Positions 1-9,890 of a stretch of DNA of 64,000 bases are shown in pieces; position 1 is the first letter of the stretch; every line of letters starts with the position of its first letter. The position numbers were made by a program, and so were the translations under genes. The notes beneath the pieces were generated by a model. It searched no databases, was not told the DNA's origin, and saw only the letters and a program-made list of their open reading frames with translations. The DNA comes from Trichobilharzia regenti. Taxonomy: Eukaryota > Platyhelminthes > Trematoda > Strigeidida > Schistosomatidae. The DNA is taken from positions 172,359,509 through 172,423,508 of the forward strand of contig OX235262.1 in assembly GCA_944472135.2 (NCBI GenBank). Reading direction: 5' to 3'.

Positions 1-655
1 TCCACGAGCGAAATCCAACCTTCTAGAGTCTTGCTATCCTTCCAGCACATTTCTTTCTTCTTGTTCATCATAGTATGACGTATAATCCACCCTACTACAA
101 TTAGGTCATGATGATAATATGAAGCCCTGTCTTTCTTTATATTTACCCCGAAAGCTTCACTGAATTTTCCTTTGTGGATCACCTAACACGTGACACTATC
201 ACATATCTGTTAAATGAAGTTACTAAAACTTGTGGCACTGCACGCCATAATGTTGAAGTGGTTTCCAAATTCCTTCTTAGTCACTGGCGTCTTAGGCCTT
301 TTCGAAGTCAATGAGAATAAGGTAGAGTTGAATTCAAATGAGAATTATCAATGAATGGCGCACTAGATTTTATATTATATCACACTTAATTCAGATACTT
401 GCACTAAGAAAGTGACCTTGCCATCTTGGGTTCAACATCACAGTATGACAAAAACAACAGTAACTTAAGTGTGTAAACCTTAGCAATTCATCTGGAACAA
501 TTGTGTGATACCATTGTTTTCACTGATAACTGTAGTCAAGATTTCATCAGTCTAGGCAATCTTCCCTCAAATTGTTTATGTCCAATTTCGTAATCGATAG
601 ATTACTCTTTTCTCAACATATTTTGACTGTTAGACAACAAATGTTTCAGCTTTCA
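1..655. other. no recognisable gene or repeat
   Basis: AT-rich sequence without a long open frame, a clear splice-bounded coding piece or a repeat family that I can match elsewhere in the window. It lies beyond the 3'-most coding pieces I found for the minus-strand gene, so it may be intron or 3' flank. Confidence 0.4.
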
Positions 656-659
656 TGAT

Positions 660-800
660 ATTAGATATTTGGAGGCAAGCAGCAGGAAGCCTTAGACCTA
701 AGGACCGGGCTAGTTGGCACCTGACTGATAGAATGCAGTCTGCACCAAAGAAAGGACTAAGACACGTTACACTAGTTACTAGTTTCCAGTCAAGATGTCT
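660..800 (+). repeat. SINE-3-associated dispersed repeat fragment
   Basis: Shares phrases with 18040-18180, 20405-21080 and 32925-33290: 'ggaggcaa...ggaagcctta', a 'ctagttggcac' segment, 'tgcagtctgcaccaaa' and 'actagttact...agtgtccagtc'. These recurring blocks mark a dispersed family, here named SINE-3. No coding capacity was seen. Confidence 0.45.
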
Positions 801-1255
801 TAGCTTTTGCTTTTCCTTCAATTGTGTAATTTTATTCGCTTGTTTCAACAGAATAAGAACCTTGTCCTACAACCGCGTTTTCCGACTTCATAGTTGTCAG
901 GCAACAGAATATGTTGTAAGAATTGATTTGTAATTCATATTTACTTGGACGAATTAGTGTGAGATGCTTTCTAAATCAACAACTTGATTCATCTTCAGTG
1001 AGTGTGATTTGTTATTTTACCTGAATAAGAGAAACTCCATGTTCGTATCGGCGTAGTAACAGAATGACGTACTTTCACCAACAATCAAATCTAAGACAGT
1101 ATGGGAGCTCATTGAGATACTGTGCTCCAGTTCAGCTGGTCTCGATCGGAAGGCATCAATGTAATTCTGGGTGTGTCTTTTCAGCATGCGTGAAGCGGGA
1201 GATATATCTTTTCATCTCAGATTTTTCCAGAATGCTTTCGGATATTCATGCTTAC

Positions 1256-1390
1256 CCAAACAGCTCTTGCAGAAGGAAGTCTTTGCATTCGCTTCAGCAA
1301 GCTTGATGGAAAAAACTTCGTAACTTTTACAGTTCTTTTACCATCGAACGGTCCTTTCTCTTCTTCAGATAACGGAATAGACACATTTGA
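1256..1390 (-). CDS. candidate 3' coding exon of the LRR/EF-hand gene
   Basis: On the minus strand an open frame reads EEKGPFDGKRTVKV, then KFFPSSLLKRMQRLPSARAV, and stops at a good donor (GTAAGC just below 1256). The acceptor is uncertain: an AG just above 1362 gives a shorter exon, and the frame stays open to about 1389. I do not recognise a domain. It follows the exon at 1529-1677 in the right order and orientation to belong to the same transcript. Because it ends in a donor, at least one more exon should lie below 1256. Confidence 0.4.
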
Positions 1391-1528
1391 TCATAGGGAA
1401 TAAAAAGATGGTTGCAGAGAAGAAATGTTTCTTTTCACCTATCTGACTCTACATCACCATAAATGTACGGACTACCCAAGTGCACGAAAAATACATCCCA
1501 CTCCGTCCGTCCACGTTCTACGTCTTAC

Positions 1529-1677
1529 CTTTCGGTGGCCTATTGATATCACTCAGTCCTTCAGGACGTACAAATAATCTTGTCTGATCTAACTGATGCT
1601 TTGAGAATTCAGCAGCCTTGATGCGTAACTGTTCACCAACACTTATACGAAAAAAGTATATTCGACTTGCAAGTAAC
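1529..1677 (-). CDS. candidate coding exon of the LRR/EF-hand gene
   Basis: 149 bp between a pyrimidine/A-rich acceptor (...aaacag, plus-strand ct at 1678-1679) and a GTAAGA donor. It is open throughout in one frame and reads LLASRIYFFRISVGEQLRIK followed by ...LDQTRLFVRPEGLSDINRPPK. The mixed polar composition looks coding rather than intronic. No domain recognised. It lies downstream of the EF-hand exon at 3372-3457 on the same strand, so the simplest reading is the C-terminal region of that protein. A separate gene is possible. Confidence 0.5.
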
Positions 1678-2029
1678 CTGTTTTAAAATATTTAAAAAGT
1701 TGAGATAATTTTGGAGATAAGCAGAATAGGTTTCATTGCAAAACGTGAGTACAGAATCAGACGATGTAAACTACCGGCGATAATATAAACTAAATCTATC
1801 TCTCAGTGACTAAGTTAGCAAACGTGAATTAAACTGCACTTTCGGTTTTTTACCATACACTCAAAGTGTCACAACTTTCAATAAGTTAGGTGTGAATAAT
1901 CCATGTCTTCAAGAAGTAAATAGGAGAGTTGGAAAAAACACTTTTGTTATTTTGAGGTAAAGTCAATTTCTTCTAATCTTTTTATGTGAATTTTATTTTT
2001 TCAAGCATTCATCAAAAACTAAACAGGGA

Positions 2030-2395
2030 TTATTTATTTACAAGAATTTATGAGAACAAACAAAACAAGAACCAATCGCCCAACAAATATGCAGGAGAAA
2101 GTGGATTGAGAAGGATTGAACACTCGCTCGCTGAGGAGTCCACCGCTGAGTGACATCGCGCGTGCGTCAGGCCATTGCTCGAGTGGAACCAGGCCGAAAG
2201 GCATGTAGCGAGTGGGATGTCAGTGTGAGGGTGACATGGAGGAGATCGTGTGAAGAGGAGTCGAAACAGTATGGACTAACATGGATGCAAGTGAAAAGTA
2301 CAGCAGAAGAAAGACAGAAGCAAGTGGAGACGTTCAGTTGAAGCCCTATGTTCCACTAGGAACCCAAGGGAACAATAATAATATTTATTTATTTA
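2030..2395 (+). mobile_element. RTE (SR2-like) LINE, 3'-terminal fragment
   Basis: Degenerate C-terminal end of an RTE-type polyprotein. Positions 2150-2340 match 8812-9030 closely ('gaggagatcgtgtgaagaggag', then 'gccctatgttccactaggaac'). The frame ends with the typical 'EALCSTRNPRE' and is followed by an (AAT)n tail, as expected for RTE elements, which end in short repeats rather than poly(A). It is 5'-truncated. Related ends are at 8812-9035, 18905-19130, 28415-28640 (minus) and 31255-31370. Confidence 0.65.
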
Positions 2396-2789
2396 CAGTT
2401 TGGTGAATTGCATAAAATAACAGTAATTTGACTATAGCGGTATTCTTAAAAGATGTCACAGATATTCACAGTCATCTTGTGAAACTATATGAACACAACA
2501 TACTACCTAAATCCGCTTGCCCCTTCTAGGTGAGTAAAGTTGTTTCTATGATGATTTGTGGAGAAAATTTAGTGGCTCTATCATAGCAAAACACCACACA
2601 GGTTTCTCATTAGAATTGGTAGTAATCTGGAATTTAAACTTATTAAACAGCCTATTGACTTAATCGTGAAAAATAAACCAACCTAAAAGAAGGCTTCGTC
2701 ACCAATAGAAATCATTCAGAGAACCAGTGCAATCGAAAAATCAATGAAATGCTAAATGGTAAAGTGCTTTTACAACTGCCTAAATGCTT

Positions 2790-2880
2790 AAGATTGGGTG
2801 TGCTCACTGCTGAAGAGTCTAAAACTGGAGTGAAGCAGCTATCCAGTGCCCATGGCTTTCCGTGACTCTGTGGTTAATTC
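2790..2880 (+). repeat. SINE-2 hammerhead fragment
   Basis: A fragment of the SINE-2 ribozyme section: 'cactg' + CTGAAGA + 'gtctaaaactgga' + 'gtgaag', then 'cagctatccagtg'. Stem I (CACTG/CAGTG) and the CUGANGA box are kept, but GAAA has become GAAG, which should abolish cleavage. There is no tRNA-like head. Confidence 0.45.
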
Positions 2881-2950
2881 TCACGATTCCACTATTATAG
2901 ATGGCAGTGAGATTGAAACCAAATCGAATGTTAAATACATAACTTGGACC
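2878..2950 (+). pseudogene. CR1-like reverse transcriptase fragment
   Basis: Translates as STIIDGSEIETKSNVKY, which aligns with the RT region of the CR1-like element at 50239-51066 (TVIDGTEVENTSNVKY). This is a very short remnant on the plus strand. Confidence 0.5.
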
Positions 2951-3371
2951 GTCTATGTCCTCTGGTCACCTTTTCTAGTCTTTCCATGTCATGTTAATTT
3001 CCAGAAAGATATTTCTTTTGACGTTCTAAGTAAGGAAGTTAACACGATCTGGTATCACATAGTCAGTCTCTAACTGATATCAGCTCATGATTAAAATCCT
3101 CCAACCAATCAAACATCAAAAATGTTAAAATCATGAAAGCCAATAACCTTGATAATTGTAGTATTAGGAATGAAACCGTCATTAGAAGAGAGTATGAAAA
3201 TTTGTTAAGAGTATGTATTTACATCAAGAGAGGAAACAATCATACTTTATTTACAACTGGCAGTAAATGTTTCCACATATATGAGGGTGTTTTGCATAAT
3301 AAATGTCTTTGGGAAGAAGTGTTTAATATCGCTCAACAGGCATGCAACAAGAAATTTATTAATTGACTTAC

Positions 3372-3457
3372 TTATAAGTTATTCGATCAGTATCATCAGG
3401 ATCAATGTATTTTATTAGTGTTTGTAGATCATCAGGAGTTAGTGGAATTTCAGATTT
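3372..3457 (-). CDS. EF-hand exon of the LRR/EF-hand gene
   Basis: 86 bp bounded by TTTTAG on the 5' side and GTAAGTC on the 3' side. It reads KSEIPLTPDDLQTLIKYIDP followed by DDTDRITY. The segment DPDDTDRITY fits the start of an EF-hand loop: acidic residues at positions 1, 3 and possibly 5, then a hydrophobic I at position 8. Together with the exon at 6029-6162 it would form a paired EF-hand-like module after the leucine-rich repeats, the order expected for LRRC74-type proteins. Calcium binding is not shown: position 12 lies in the next exon. Confidence 0.7.
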
Positions 3458-3559
3458 CTAAAATCAAACATTTTCGAAAGAAATTATTAGATAAAGAACC
3501 CAATTATAGATATATGTATATATCTATTAATCTCACCTAGTTAGTAAGTTTACTAGTTC

Positions 3560-4280
3560 TGGTCCTACGTCCAGAGGAAGAGGGCGGGATAGGCATGGGG
3601 TTAACGTCCATATCCCGGAAAATCATCCTAATCGTTACAGAAAATCCAGTGCACAACAACTGAAATCTGAGAGATAGATGACACCAGCTGGTGAATGAAA
3701 TGTCTGCAGCTTAAAAGGCTTCCAAGTTTACCACAGAAATTAGAAGATACGACATTGGAAGTGAACTTTCCGAATTGCTAACTGAAGAGCGAATAATGTA
3801 CTCTGATCATCGAGAAAACAACCAAGAGCACACCGAGTGGAATGGTTATCATGATGTTATCGCCAGCGTCAAAGGCTCTTGTACAATGGTAACCAATCTT
3901 CTCCAGGATAATGACAGGAAGATTCAATTCAAAAGATAAAAAAGTTACAATTATCTAATACTAAGCTCCTACAAACAACGCAGATCAAGAGGAGAAGGAA
4001 GGATTCTACAGATAACTGCAGATAATTATGAACCGTTGAGTAACATCACGTGCCAGGCTATCGTTGAAGGTGAACCCAAATGATAAAGGATGAGTTCGGA
4101 GATGATATGGAAAATATTCCGTGAAAAGCAGATAAGAGCCTATGGGCCATTGAGGAGCCAGCTAAAACGGACTGCAACAAGCAGGATATGCTGTGGTAAC
4201 CTTCTGTACCACTCGAAATCTAAAGGAATAGTAGATATATTTATAATACAGATGAAACATACTATGAAAGGAGTTTCCTA
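3560..4280 (+). pseudogene. RTE (SR2-like) APE endonuclease remnant
   Basis: In shifting frames this stretch resembles the N-terminal AP-endonuclease domain of RTE LINEs. Segments read EIRRYDIGSELSELLTEERI, a 'YSDHRENNQEHTEWN' block, a degraded 'YAPTN...DQFY'-like block near 3975-4010 and a motif near 4090-4140 like the 'GYEDIMG..G.G..N' region. Stops and frame changes are frequent. The RTE 5' part here, the linker part at 8325-8800 and the RT parts at 27.7-28.1 and 30.5-30.8 kb are separate broken copies of one family. Confidence 0.55.
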
Positions 4281-4354
4281 AAAATGCATGGAAGAAATGC
4301 CATTCATTTCATGTTTTCTATCCTACTGCGTGAAACAAGCAGATCAATTCATTT

Positions 4355-5775
4355 AATTTGAATAAAAGCAAGAGCAATAGACTTGCAGATAATACGGTAC
4401 CATCATTTATTTCACTTTGTCGGCTTTTCACCGGCTGCTGCTCACAGCCCTAACAAAATCATTACTAAGTTCATGTACACAAAAGTTTCAACATACTTGT
4501 AAATTTTACATGACGTCAGTTGACGGGAAATTCTGAACTTATTTAGTGAACAGTGCTCAGAAAAATTACGCTTATATAGTTTTTACACAGGGAGTTCAAG
4601 TTTAAACTAAATCAGTGTAAACATACAACGGTAGAACACTTACGTAATAAGGACGAGAGGTGCGTACCATGATAAGTGTCTGATAAATTGGGTAACAATG
4701 TACTGAGTTCAACACAAATTTCAGAAACAAGAGGCAAGCAAAATGGTACACTATAAAAGGGGATGAGGATAAAGCCAAAGATTACGTAATCAGATGAAAA
4801 GTATGATAATGGAAGACACCGAGTTACCAGGTGGTGAAAGAAAGACTGATAACCGCTACTTTCTGAACACATAAATCGGGTTTCAGGTGTTTAATAGAGA
4901 TTTCATCGACAAACTTGAGGAGAACTGGTCTTTCTTTGTCTATGGATAATTTTAAAGGACTTCCACCTCATAAGCCTTGTCAAGGAGATGTTTGGTAATG
5001 TCACTATCGTAAGCGTTTGTCCCTTTGAGACGTAGGCTTTTTCGGTACATGTTCATAAAATCAGAGGTATGCCTGAAACCCGATTTGTGTTCAGAAAAAA
5101 GCAGTTATTTGTCTATTTACCTAGCCTACCTGGTAACTAGATGTTTGTTATTCTTTTTCTCATTTGATTACGTAATCTCTGGCTTTAACCTCACCCCTCT
5201 TGTTTCTGCAATTTGAGTTAAACTCAGTACATTGTTACCCAATTTATCAGACACTTATCATGGTACGCACCTCTCGTCCTTATTACGTAAGTGTTCTACC
5301 GTTGTATGTTTACACTGATTTAGTTTAAACTTGAACTCCCTGTGTAAAAACTATATAAGCGTAATTTTCTGAGAACTGTTCACTAAATAAGTTCAGAATT
5401 TCCCGTCAACTGACGTCATGTAACATTTACAAGTATGTTGAAACTTTTGTGTACATGAACTTAGTAATGTGACGTCGGTGGCACAGTGGTTAGGACTCTC
5501 ACCGACCATGCACATGGTCCAGGGTTCGAGCCCTCGCCGACGTACACCTGATATCTATGGTCGACCTGCGAATTTTGGGCTACCGATATCCACGCTGAAA
5601 ATTCCATACTTGTACTGAGAATACGGTGTGGAATCAAGCTGTAATCAAAAGATTAAAACATTAAAACATTTTGTCTAGGCTGTGAGCATCAGCCGGTGAA
5701 AAGCCGACGAAGTGAAATAAATGATGGTACCGTATTATCTGCAAATCTATTGCTCTTGCTTTATTTGAATTCATA
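4355..5775. mobile_element. PLE fragment with long inverted termini
   Basis: The arms at about 4355-4890 and 5062-5775 are reverse complements over several hundred bases. For example 'gataatacggtaccatcatt' at about 4390 mirrors 'aatgatggtaccgtattat' at about 5720, and 'acacttacgtaataaggacg' at 4640 mirrors 5270-5290. The spacer at 4890-5060 holds a minus-strand coding remnant (SLRLKGTNAYDSDITKHLL) of the kind found in Penelope-like reverse transcriptases. The right arm is split by a SINE-1b. Confidence 0.55.
5469..5665 (+). mobile_element. SINE-1b (tRNA-Gly-like head, CR1-like tail)
   Basis: The head at 5474-5541 folds like a tRNA. A 7-bp acceptor stem is formed by GTCGGTG (5474-5480) with CGCCGAC (5535-5541), and the T stem is AGGG/CCCT around TTCGAG. 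The A box is TGGCACAGTGG and the B box is GGTTCGAGCCC, the internal RNA polymerase III promoter. The wording of the head resembles tRNA-Gly. The body carries 'acacctgatatctatggtcg'. The tail 'cgctgaaaattccatac...tggaatcaagct' matches the 3' end of the CR1-like elements at 49.66 and 9.9 kb. It is inserted in the right arm of a PLE inverted repeat. Confidence 0.8.
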
Positions 5776-6028
5776 ATGGGAAATAAATATATGAAGTTTC
5801 TAAACATTCCATTTAACACATATCAGCGAGTCAACTTGGAGTAGAATAAATTTGTTACACACGAATGATGGAATACTAAAAGCACGCAAATTCATTACAG
5901 TTTTGGTGTAATGAATGGTTTCTCTTCATTTGTGGCAATTCAATATAAAGTATCCACAGAATATTGGCTTCCTTCTTAATATGTTTATCTGTTAACAAAA
6001 TTCTATAAGGAATTACGCAATAACTTAC

Positions 6029-6162
6029 TATCATTCTTTCTGTAAATTGAGCAGAACTGATAACTCCTGCCTGTTGCGGATCCAGTAAATGATATAAATC
6101 CAATAAACGCATTCCATGTCTATTAAGGTAGTTAATCAAGAATGTCACAGGATCTGTTTTAC
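6029..6162 (-). CDS. EF-hand-like exon of the LRR/EF-hand gene
   Basis: 134 bp with acceptor GTGTTTAG and donor GTAAGT. It reads KTDPVTFLINYLNRHGMRLL, then DLYHLLDPQQAGVISSAQFT and ERMI. The pattern 'LLDLYHLLDPQQAGVISSAQF' is EF-hand-like: a helix, then DPQQAGVIS as loop, then a helix. The loop lacks acidic residues at positions 3 and 5, so it may be structural rather than calcium-binding. It lies between the linker exon at 9299-9413 and the second EF-hand exon at 3372-3457. Confidence 0.75.
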
Positions 6163-6290
6163 CTAAACACAAATGAACAAAGGTAATTCCCCTACATAAA
6201 CCTTGAAATTTACAAAGGAAAATATTATTGCAGTATTTGAAATGATTGCAGCATACTGACGTAAAATTTTACGGAGACTCGAAGTTAAAT

Positions 6291-6484
6291 CTTTTGATTA
6301 ACAGCTTGATTTACAGCTTGATTCCACACTGTATTTTTGATACAAGTATGGAATTTTCAGCATGGATATCGGCAGCCCAAATTTTGCAGGCCGACCATAG
6401 ATATCAGGTGTGCGCCGGCGTGGGCTCGAACCCCGGACCATATGCATGGTCGGCGAGAGTCCTAGCCACTGTGCCACCGACGCA
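6291..6484 (-). mobile_element. SINE-1b, full-length copy
   Basis: Minus-strand counterpart of the 5.5-kb SINE. The head reads (reverse) 'gtcggtggcacagtggctagg', with B box 'gggttcgagccc' and the body 'acacctgatatctatggtcgg'. The tail 'gctgaaaattccatacttgt' leads to 'gtggaatcaagctg'. Head and tail are intact, so both copies define one family of about 190 bp. Confidence 0.8.
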
Positions 6485-6594
6485 CAGGATAACTGTTACA
6501 GAATCTATGAATTCCATCCATCAGTTCATTTATTTAAACAATTTAATCATGAAGGAGTAAACATTACGGATATATGTGATAATTAATTGGTGGA

Positions 6595-6820
6595 TGGTGA
6601 CTAGCAGCGGAATCCAGAATGCGAATTTCGTCTTGTTTAGGACTCGTCATCTGGATGTACCTGCATTTCCCAGTGAGTGATGATGTTCCCACCGAGACTT
6701 GAATCCAGTGCTGTTAGTTTCAGACGCCAAAGCGCTATCCATTAGATTCACTGCATAAGAAGCCGACATGTCAACCTGAGACCGAGCACTTCGGTTCAAT
6801 CAGTCGATGCGAAAATCTAA
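6595..6820 (-). mobile_element. Sm-alpha-like SINE
   Basis: On the minus strand a tRNA-like 5' part ('gtgaatctaatggatagcgc', B-box-like 'ggattcaagtc') is followed by a hammerhead-type core and 'ctgctagtcaccatcc'. This order matches the schistosome Sm-alpha SINE-like family. Related copies lie at 24680-24870, 25040-25230, 37480-37560 and 37700-37910. It abuts the truncated end of the PLE at 6826. Confidence 0.7.
6611..6660 (-). ncRNA. hammerhead ribozyme-like core (Sm-alpha type)
   Basis: On the minus strand: CATCCAG, ATGACGAG, stem II 'tcctaaacaaga', CGAAA, then 'ttcgcattc' and TGGATTCC. Stem I (ATCCAG/TGGAT) is kept. The CUGAUGAG box is changed at two positions (C3 to A, U to C), so this copy is probably inactive. 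Confidence 0.65.
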
Positions 6821-6825
6821 AATAA

Positions 6826-8265
6826 ATTCAATTAAAGTTTATCTTTTACTCCTGAAAACGAAATGGGGGTGATTTTGAAGACACAGTGTATTTCAGCAGC
6901 AGAGATTAATCCCTCTACCGTATTCCCAATGCTCTGTGTTAATATCCCCGAGGAACTGAATTTGTAAGAATAAGGCCTTTTTAGGAACTGTTGGTACCTT
7001 GGGCTGCCTTGATTTTTTATTCATATTCTTATCAATGAATTTTTCGAGATAACTATTTTCACTCATCAACTGTTTAATAATAATAAGTTCTTCATTAAAA
7101 TACATTCATCAGAGCAGATTGCTCTTGCTCTGTATACCAAGCACTTTATTAGATTGCGTTTGTATTTCAAAGATACGAAGCTGAAAAATGAGTATACTGA
7201 CCAAATGATGTGGGTAGGTTTTTCTATGTACACTTCTTCTTGTTGCACAGTCCTTTTTTCTAGTCATAAGTTTGTCTAGCAATGAAATACTGGAGTCTTT
7301 CTCTTCCTCGATAGTAAAATTTATTGCAGGATGAACATCGTTGAAATTTGTCAACAAGGATGTAGAAGTTAGAATTCATGAGCCAATGAGTCGGGTCCCA
7401 GTGGCTGAATTGTATACGAGCTTGTCTTGTAACCAGAAGGTCCTGAGTTCGAACGCCAGTGGGCGCGTACTTCCGATGATTTCCAACTTAGGATGAAACA
7501 GCTGTCCAGTACTTCAATGGTCTTCTAACTGATATCAGTCCGTGATCAACTCGTAAAAACAAGGATGTCTTTTGCTTCCTCCCCAATTTTCATGATCAAA
7601 AATGTATGATCTATGTACCGACAATAGAATTCAAGTGCATCAGTAACATCTTTCAAAGGCTCATTTTCTAATTTCACAGGGAAAATCTTAACTAGAATGG
7701 GTCCTAGTGGTGACCCCATTGCCACACCATCGATTTGTCTATATAGTTCCTTATTAAATAAAAAGTAAACACTCATTGTACATTTCAAGAGAAGCTCTTT
7801 TATAAAAGATATAGGAATGCCAACATCGATGTTTCGTCTTTTGAATTCTTCGCAAACAAAGTCCACTGTTTCCATAAGTGGTACATTGGTGAATAAGGAA
7901 GATACGTCAAATGATACCATGAAGTTATTGTCAACATTTCAATCTTTTATCCTTCCAACAAATCTAAAAGTATCTTTTACGCTATATTTCACCAACTCGG
8001 TATGAAGAGACTGTAAGAGTTCGACTAACCATTTGGCTACGGGATCGAATGGTGAGTTTAACATATCTAATACTGATCGAAGTGGTATACCAATTTTTTA
8101 CACTTTAGGCGAGCCATATAATCTTGGTTTGAACGTTCCAGTCAGTTTCAGTGATGTATGCTGACTTTGTGAGATAAAGCCTTGTTGTTTCAGTCTTGTT
8201 TTCAATGTTTCTGCTAACTGTTTTTCTATCTTTTCAATCGGATCCAACAAAAATAATCACCAACC
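6826..8265 (-). pseudogene. PLE-A reverse transcriptase, degenerate and interrupted
   Basis: Penelope-like RT read from 8265 downward. The N-terminal block contains PRLYGSPKV. RT motif A is VSFDVSSLFTNVPL (about 7918-7870), motif B is DGVAMGSPLGP, and motif C is YIDHTF where YxDD is expected, so the second catalytic Asp is lost. In-frame stops occur near 8095 and 7930. SINE-2 (7364-7557) splits the frame, after which the thumb region continues (FNDVHPAINFTIEEEKD). The GIY-YIG domain is missing: the element is cut off at the Sm-alpha-like SINE. Related to the plus-strand copy at 25.2 kb. Confidence 0.8.
7364..7557 (+). mobile_element. SINE-2 inserted in PLE-A, with 11-bp target duplication
   Basis: Flanked by AACAAGGATGT at 7353-7363 and 7558-7568. 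The insert starts 'agaagttagaattcatga', has A box TGGCTGAATTG and a B-box-like 'agttcgaacgcc', then 'gcgtact', a degraded hammerhead core ('tccgatgatttccaacttaggatgaaac') and 'agctgtccagtact', ending '...cgtgatcaactcgtaaa'. The duplicated target and the interrupted RT frame fix both ends of the unit (194 bp). Confidence 0.85.
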
Positions 8266-8324
8266 CTTTCATTATTTTGTATCTTTTAATTAAAAGCATC
8301 ACGTAGGAGTTACATCACTGAGGG

Positions 8325-9035
8325 ACCATGCGTGGAAAACTATTGGAACTCTCTGAAAGTGATTTTCAACGAAACGTGTTCAAAGGTTTTTGGAAGAAAG
8401 AAGAGACAAGACAAGAAATTGCTCTCAACAAACGCTTGGAAATTAATAGAAGAGAGGAGAATGCTGAAAGAGAAAATGATTCAATGCAAGGACGGACAGG
8501 AGAAGGAGACGCTGAGCTCAACCTACACAGAACTGGACAAAGAAGTGAAGAAGAGTGCTAGGAAGGACAAAAGACGATTCTACGACAACCTCGCCACTGA
8601 AGCTGAGAAGGCAGAAGGCAAAGGGGACCTGAGGACATTATATCAGGTAACCAAGTCTCCATCCGGGAAGAGATCAATACAAGTGAAACCTATAAAAGAC
8701 AGCCAAAGGAACCCAATCACTAAACAATGAGCGGATCCCTTCAAAGGACTCTTGAACCGACCACCACCTGCAACCCGTCCAGAATTACCAACAACAGCGC
8801 GTTGTTAGGTGGCACCACGAGTCAGGCCACTGCTCGAGTGGAACCCGAAAGGGAAGCGGCGAGCGGGACGTCAGTGCGAGGGTGACATGGAGGAGATCGT
8901 GTGAAGAGGAGTTGAAACAGTATGGACTTATATGGATGCAAATGAAAAGTATACCAAAATACAGAAGTAAGTGGAGACGTGCAGTTGAATCCCTATGTTC
9001 CACTAGGAACCCAAGTGAACAATAATAATAATAAA
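8325..9035 (+). mobile_element. RTE (SR2-like) LINE with large internal deletion
   Basis: Positions 8332-8730 encode the segment between endonuclease and RT of RTE elements: ...WKLIEERRMLKEKMI..., ...DKEVKKSARKDKRRFYDNLA, ...LRTLYQVTKSPSGKRSIQ. The reading continues with a 'FKGLLNRPPPATRPELP' block to about 8795. At about 8805 the sequence jumps to the 3' end of the element (compare 2150-2390) and ends 'gttccactaggaac...' plus (AAT)n. Nearly the whole RT is missing. The 5' part before the linker is also absent. Confidence 0.75.
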
Positions 9036-9298
9036 TCACGTAGGAGGGTATTACACTGTTCGTTGTCTCTTGAATACGTCCATCTGAATGTGGAAATGTT
9101 TTACTGTTTGCTTATTATGACCACTTCATCAACACGGCTGCATATTTAAAGTTGTCAGAAAACTGATAAATTACCACCTTCCCCTTGATCTGGAAATCCT
9201 TTCTAGTAAATCTAAGTTCGCACATTTTACTCCCTACATTAAAACAATAAAACGAATTACAGTTCTGAATGTGTAAAAATAACTTCCTCCTAACTTAC

Positions 9299-9413
9299 TA
9301 TACTTTCCTCTACGTGGTTCCCATTTGATACAATTCTCAGCTTTAAGTGTAAAGTGGCGTCTTCGGTTGATTCGAAATACTTGCTGAGATATATTTTCAT
9401 TTATTGTCAAGCC
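9299..9413 (-). CDS. linker exon of the LRR/EF-hand gene
   Basis: 115 bp with donor GTAAGT below 9299 and an acceptor after 'ttctttttctctttggaaatgag'. It reads GLTINENISQQVFRINRRRH, then FTLKAENCIKWEPRRGKYS. It continues well from the previous exon, which ends ...LEELDLE, and fits the C-terminal cap that follows the last leucine-rich repeat of the ribonuclease-inhibitor type. Acceptor choice is uncertain by a few bases. Confidence 0.6.
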
Positions 9414-9890
9414 CTCATTTCCAAAGAGAAAAAGAACTCAATGTTAATGTTTTCAAAATAATGTTTACTGAACAAAAAATACTCTTTTCAATAACCTGCT
9501 TATAATCATGTTCTACAGTTATACATATATATACGATAGTGAATAAATGAATTAATGTTATCAACAACACTAATGTTGTTTAAATAACATCGAATCAATG
9601 GTATCAATGGATTACAGCTCAATAGCATCAACAACATAACAATACACTGAATGAATATCATAGAAATTAGAATAGATAATAATACAAATTCATGAATTCA
9701 TAGTTTCCACTGAAGGCCAGCCACAGCACTATTACTGGTTGTCTGGACTTGCTTCTTCCTCACACAGAGCACCTGTTATCCAAGGTGAATCGCGATAGCC
9801 TCTGCTCTTTGGAGTTTGTGCTACCTGGATGTTTCTGGCAATTTATTTGGTACCCGATAGATAATTATGAAGAAGGATTCTTCAATGCTG

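Noticed and set aside
655..933. 92-codon plus-strand protein
   Set aside because: It overlaps a dispersed repeat, an opposite-strand frame is equally open, and its composition is not protein-like.
4430..4480. Hammerhead in the 4.4-kb PLE terminus
   Set aside because: A hairpin with GAAA-like text is present, but I could not find a CUGANGA box in register.
5474..5541. Genuine tRNA-Gly gene
   Set aside because: It folds partly like a tRNA, but D and anticodon arms are poor, a SINE body follows directly, and several copies exist.
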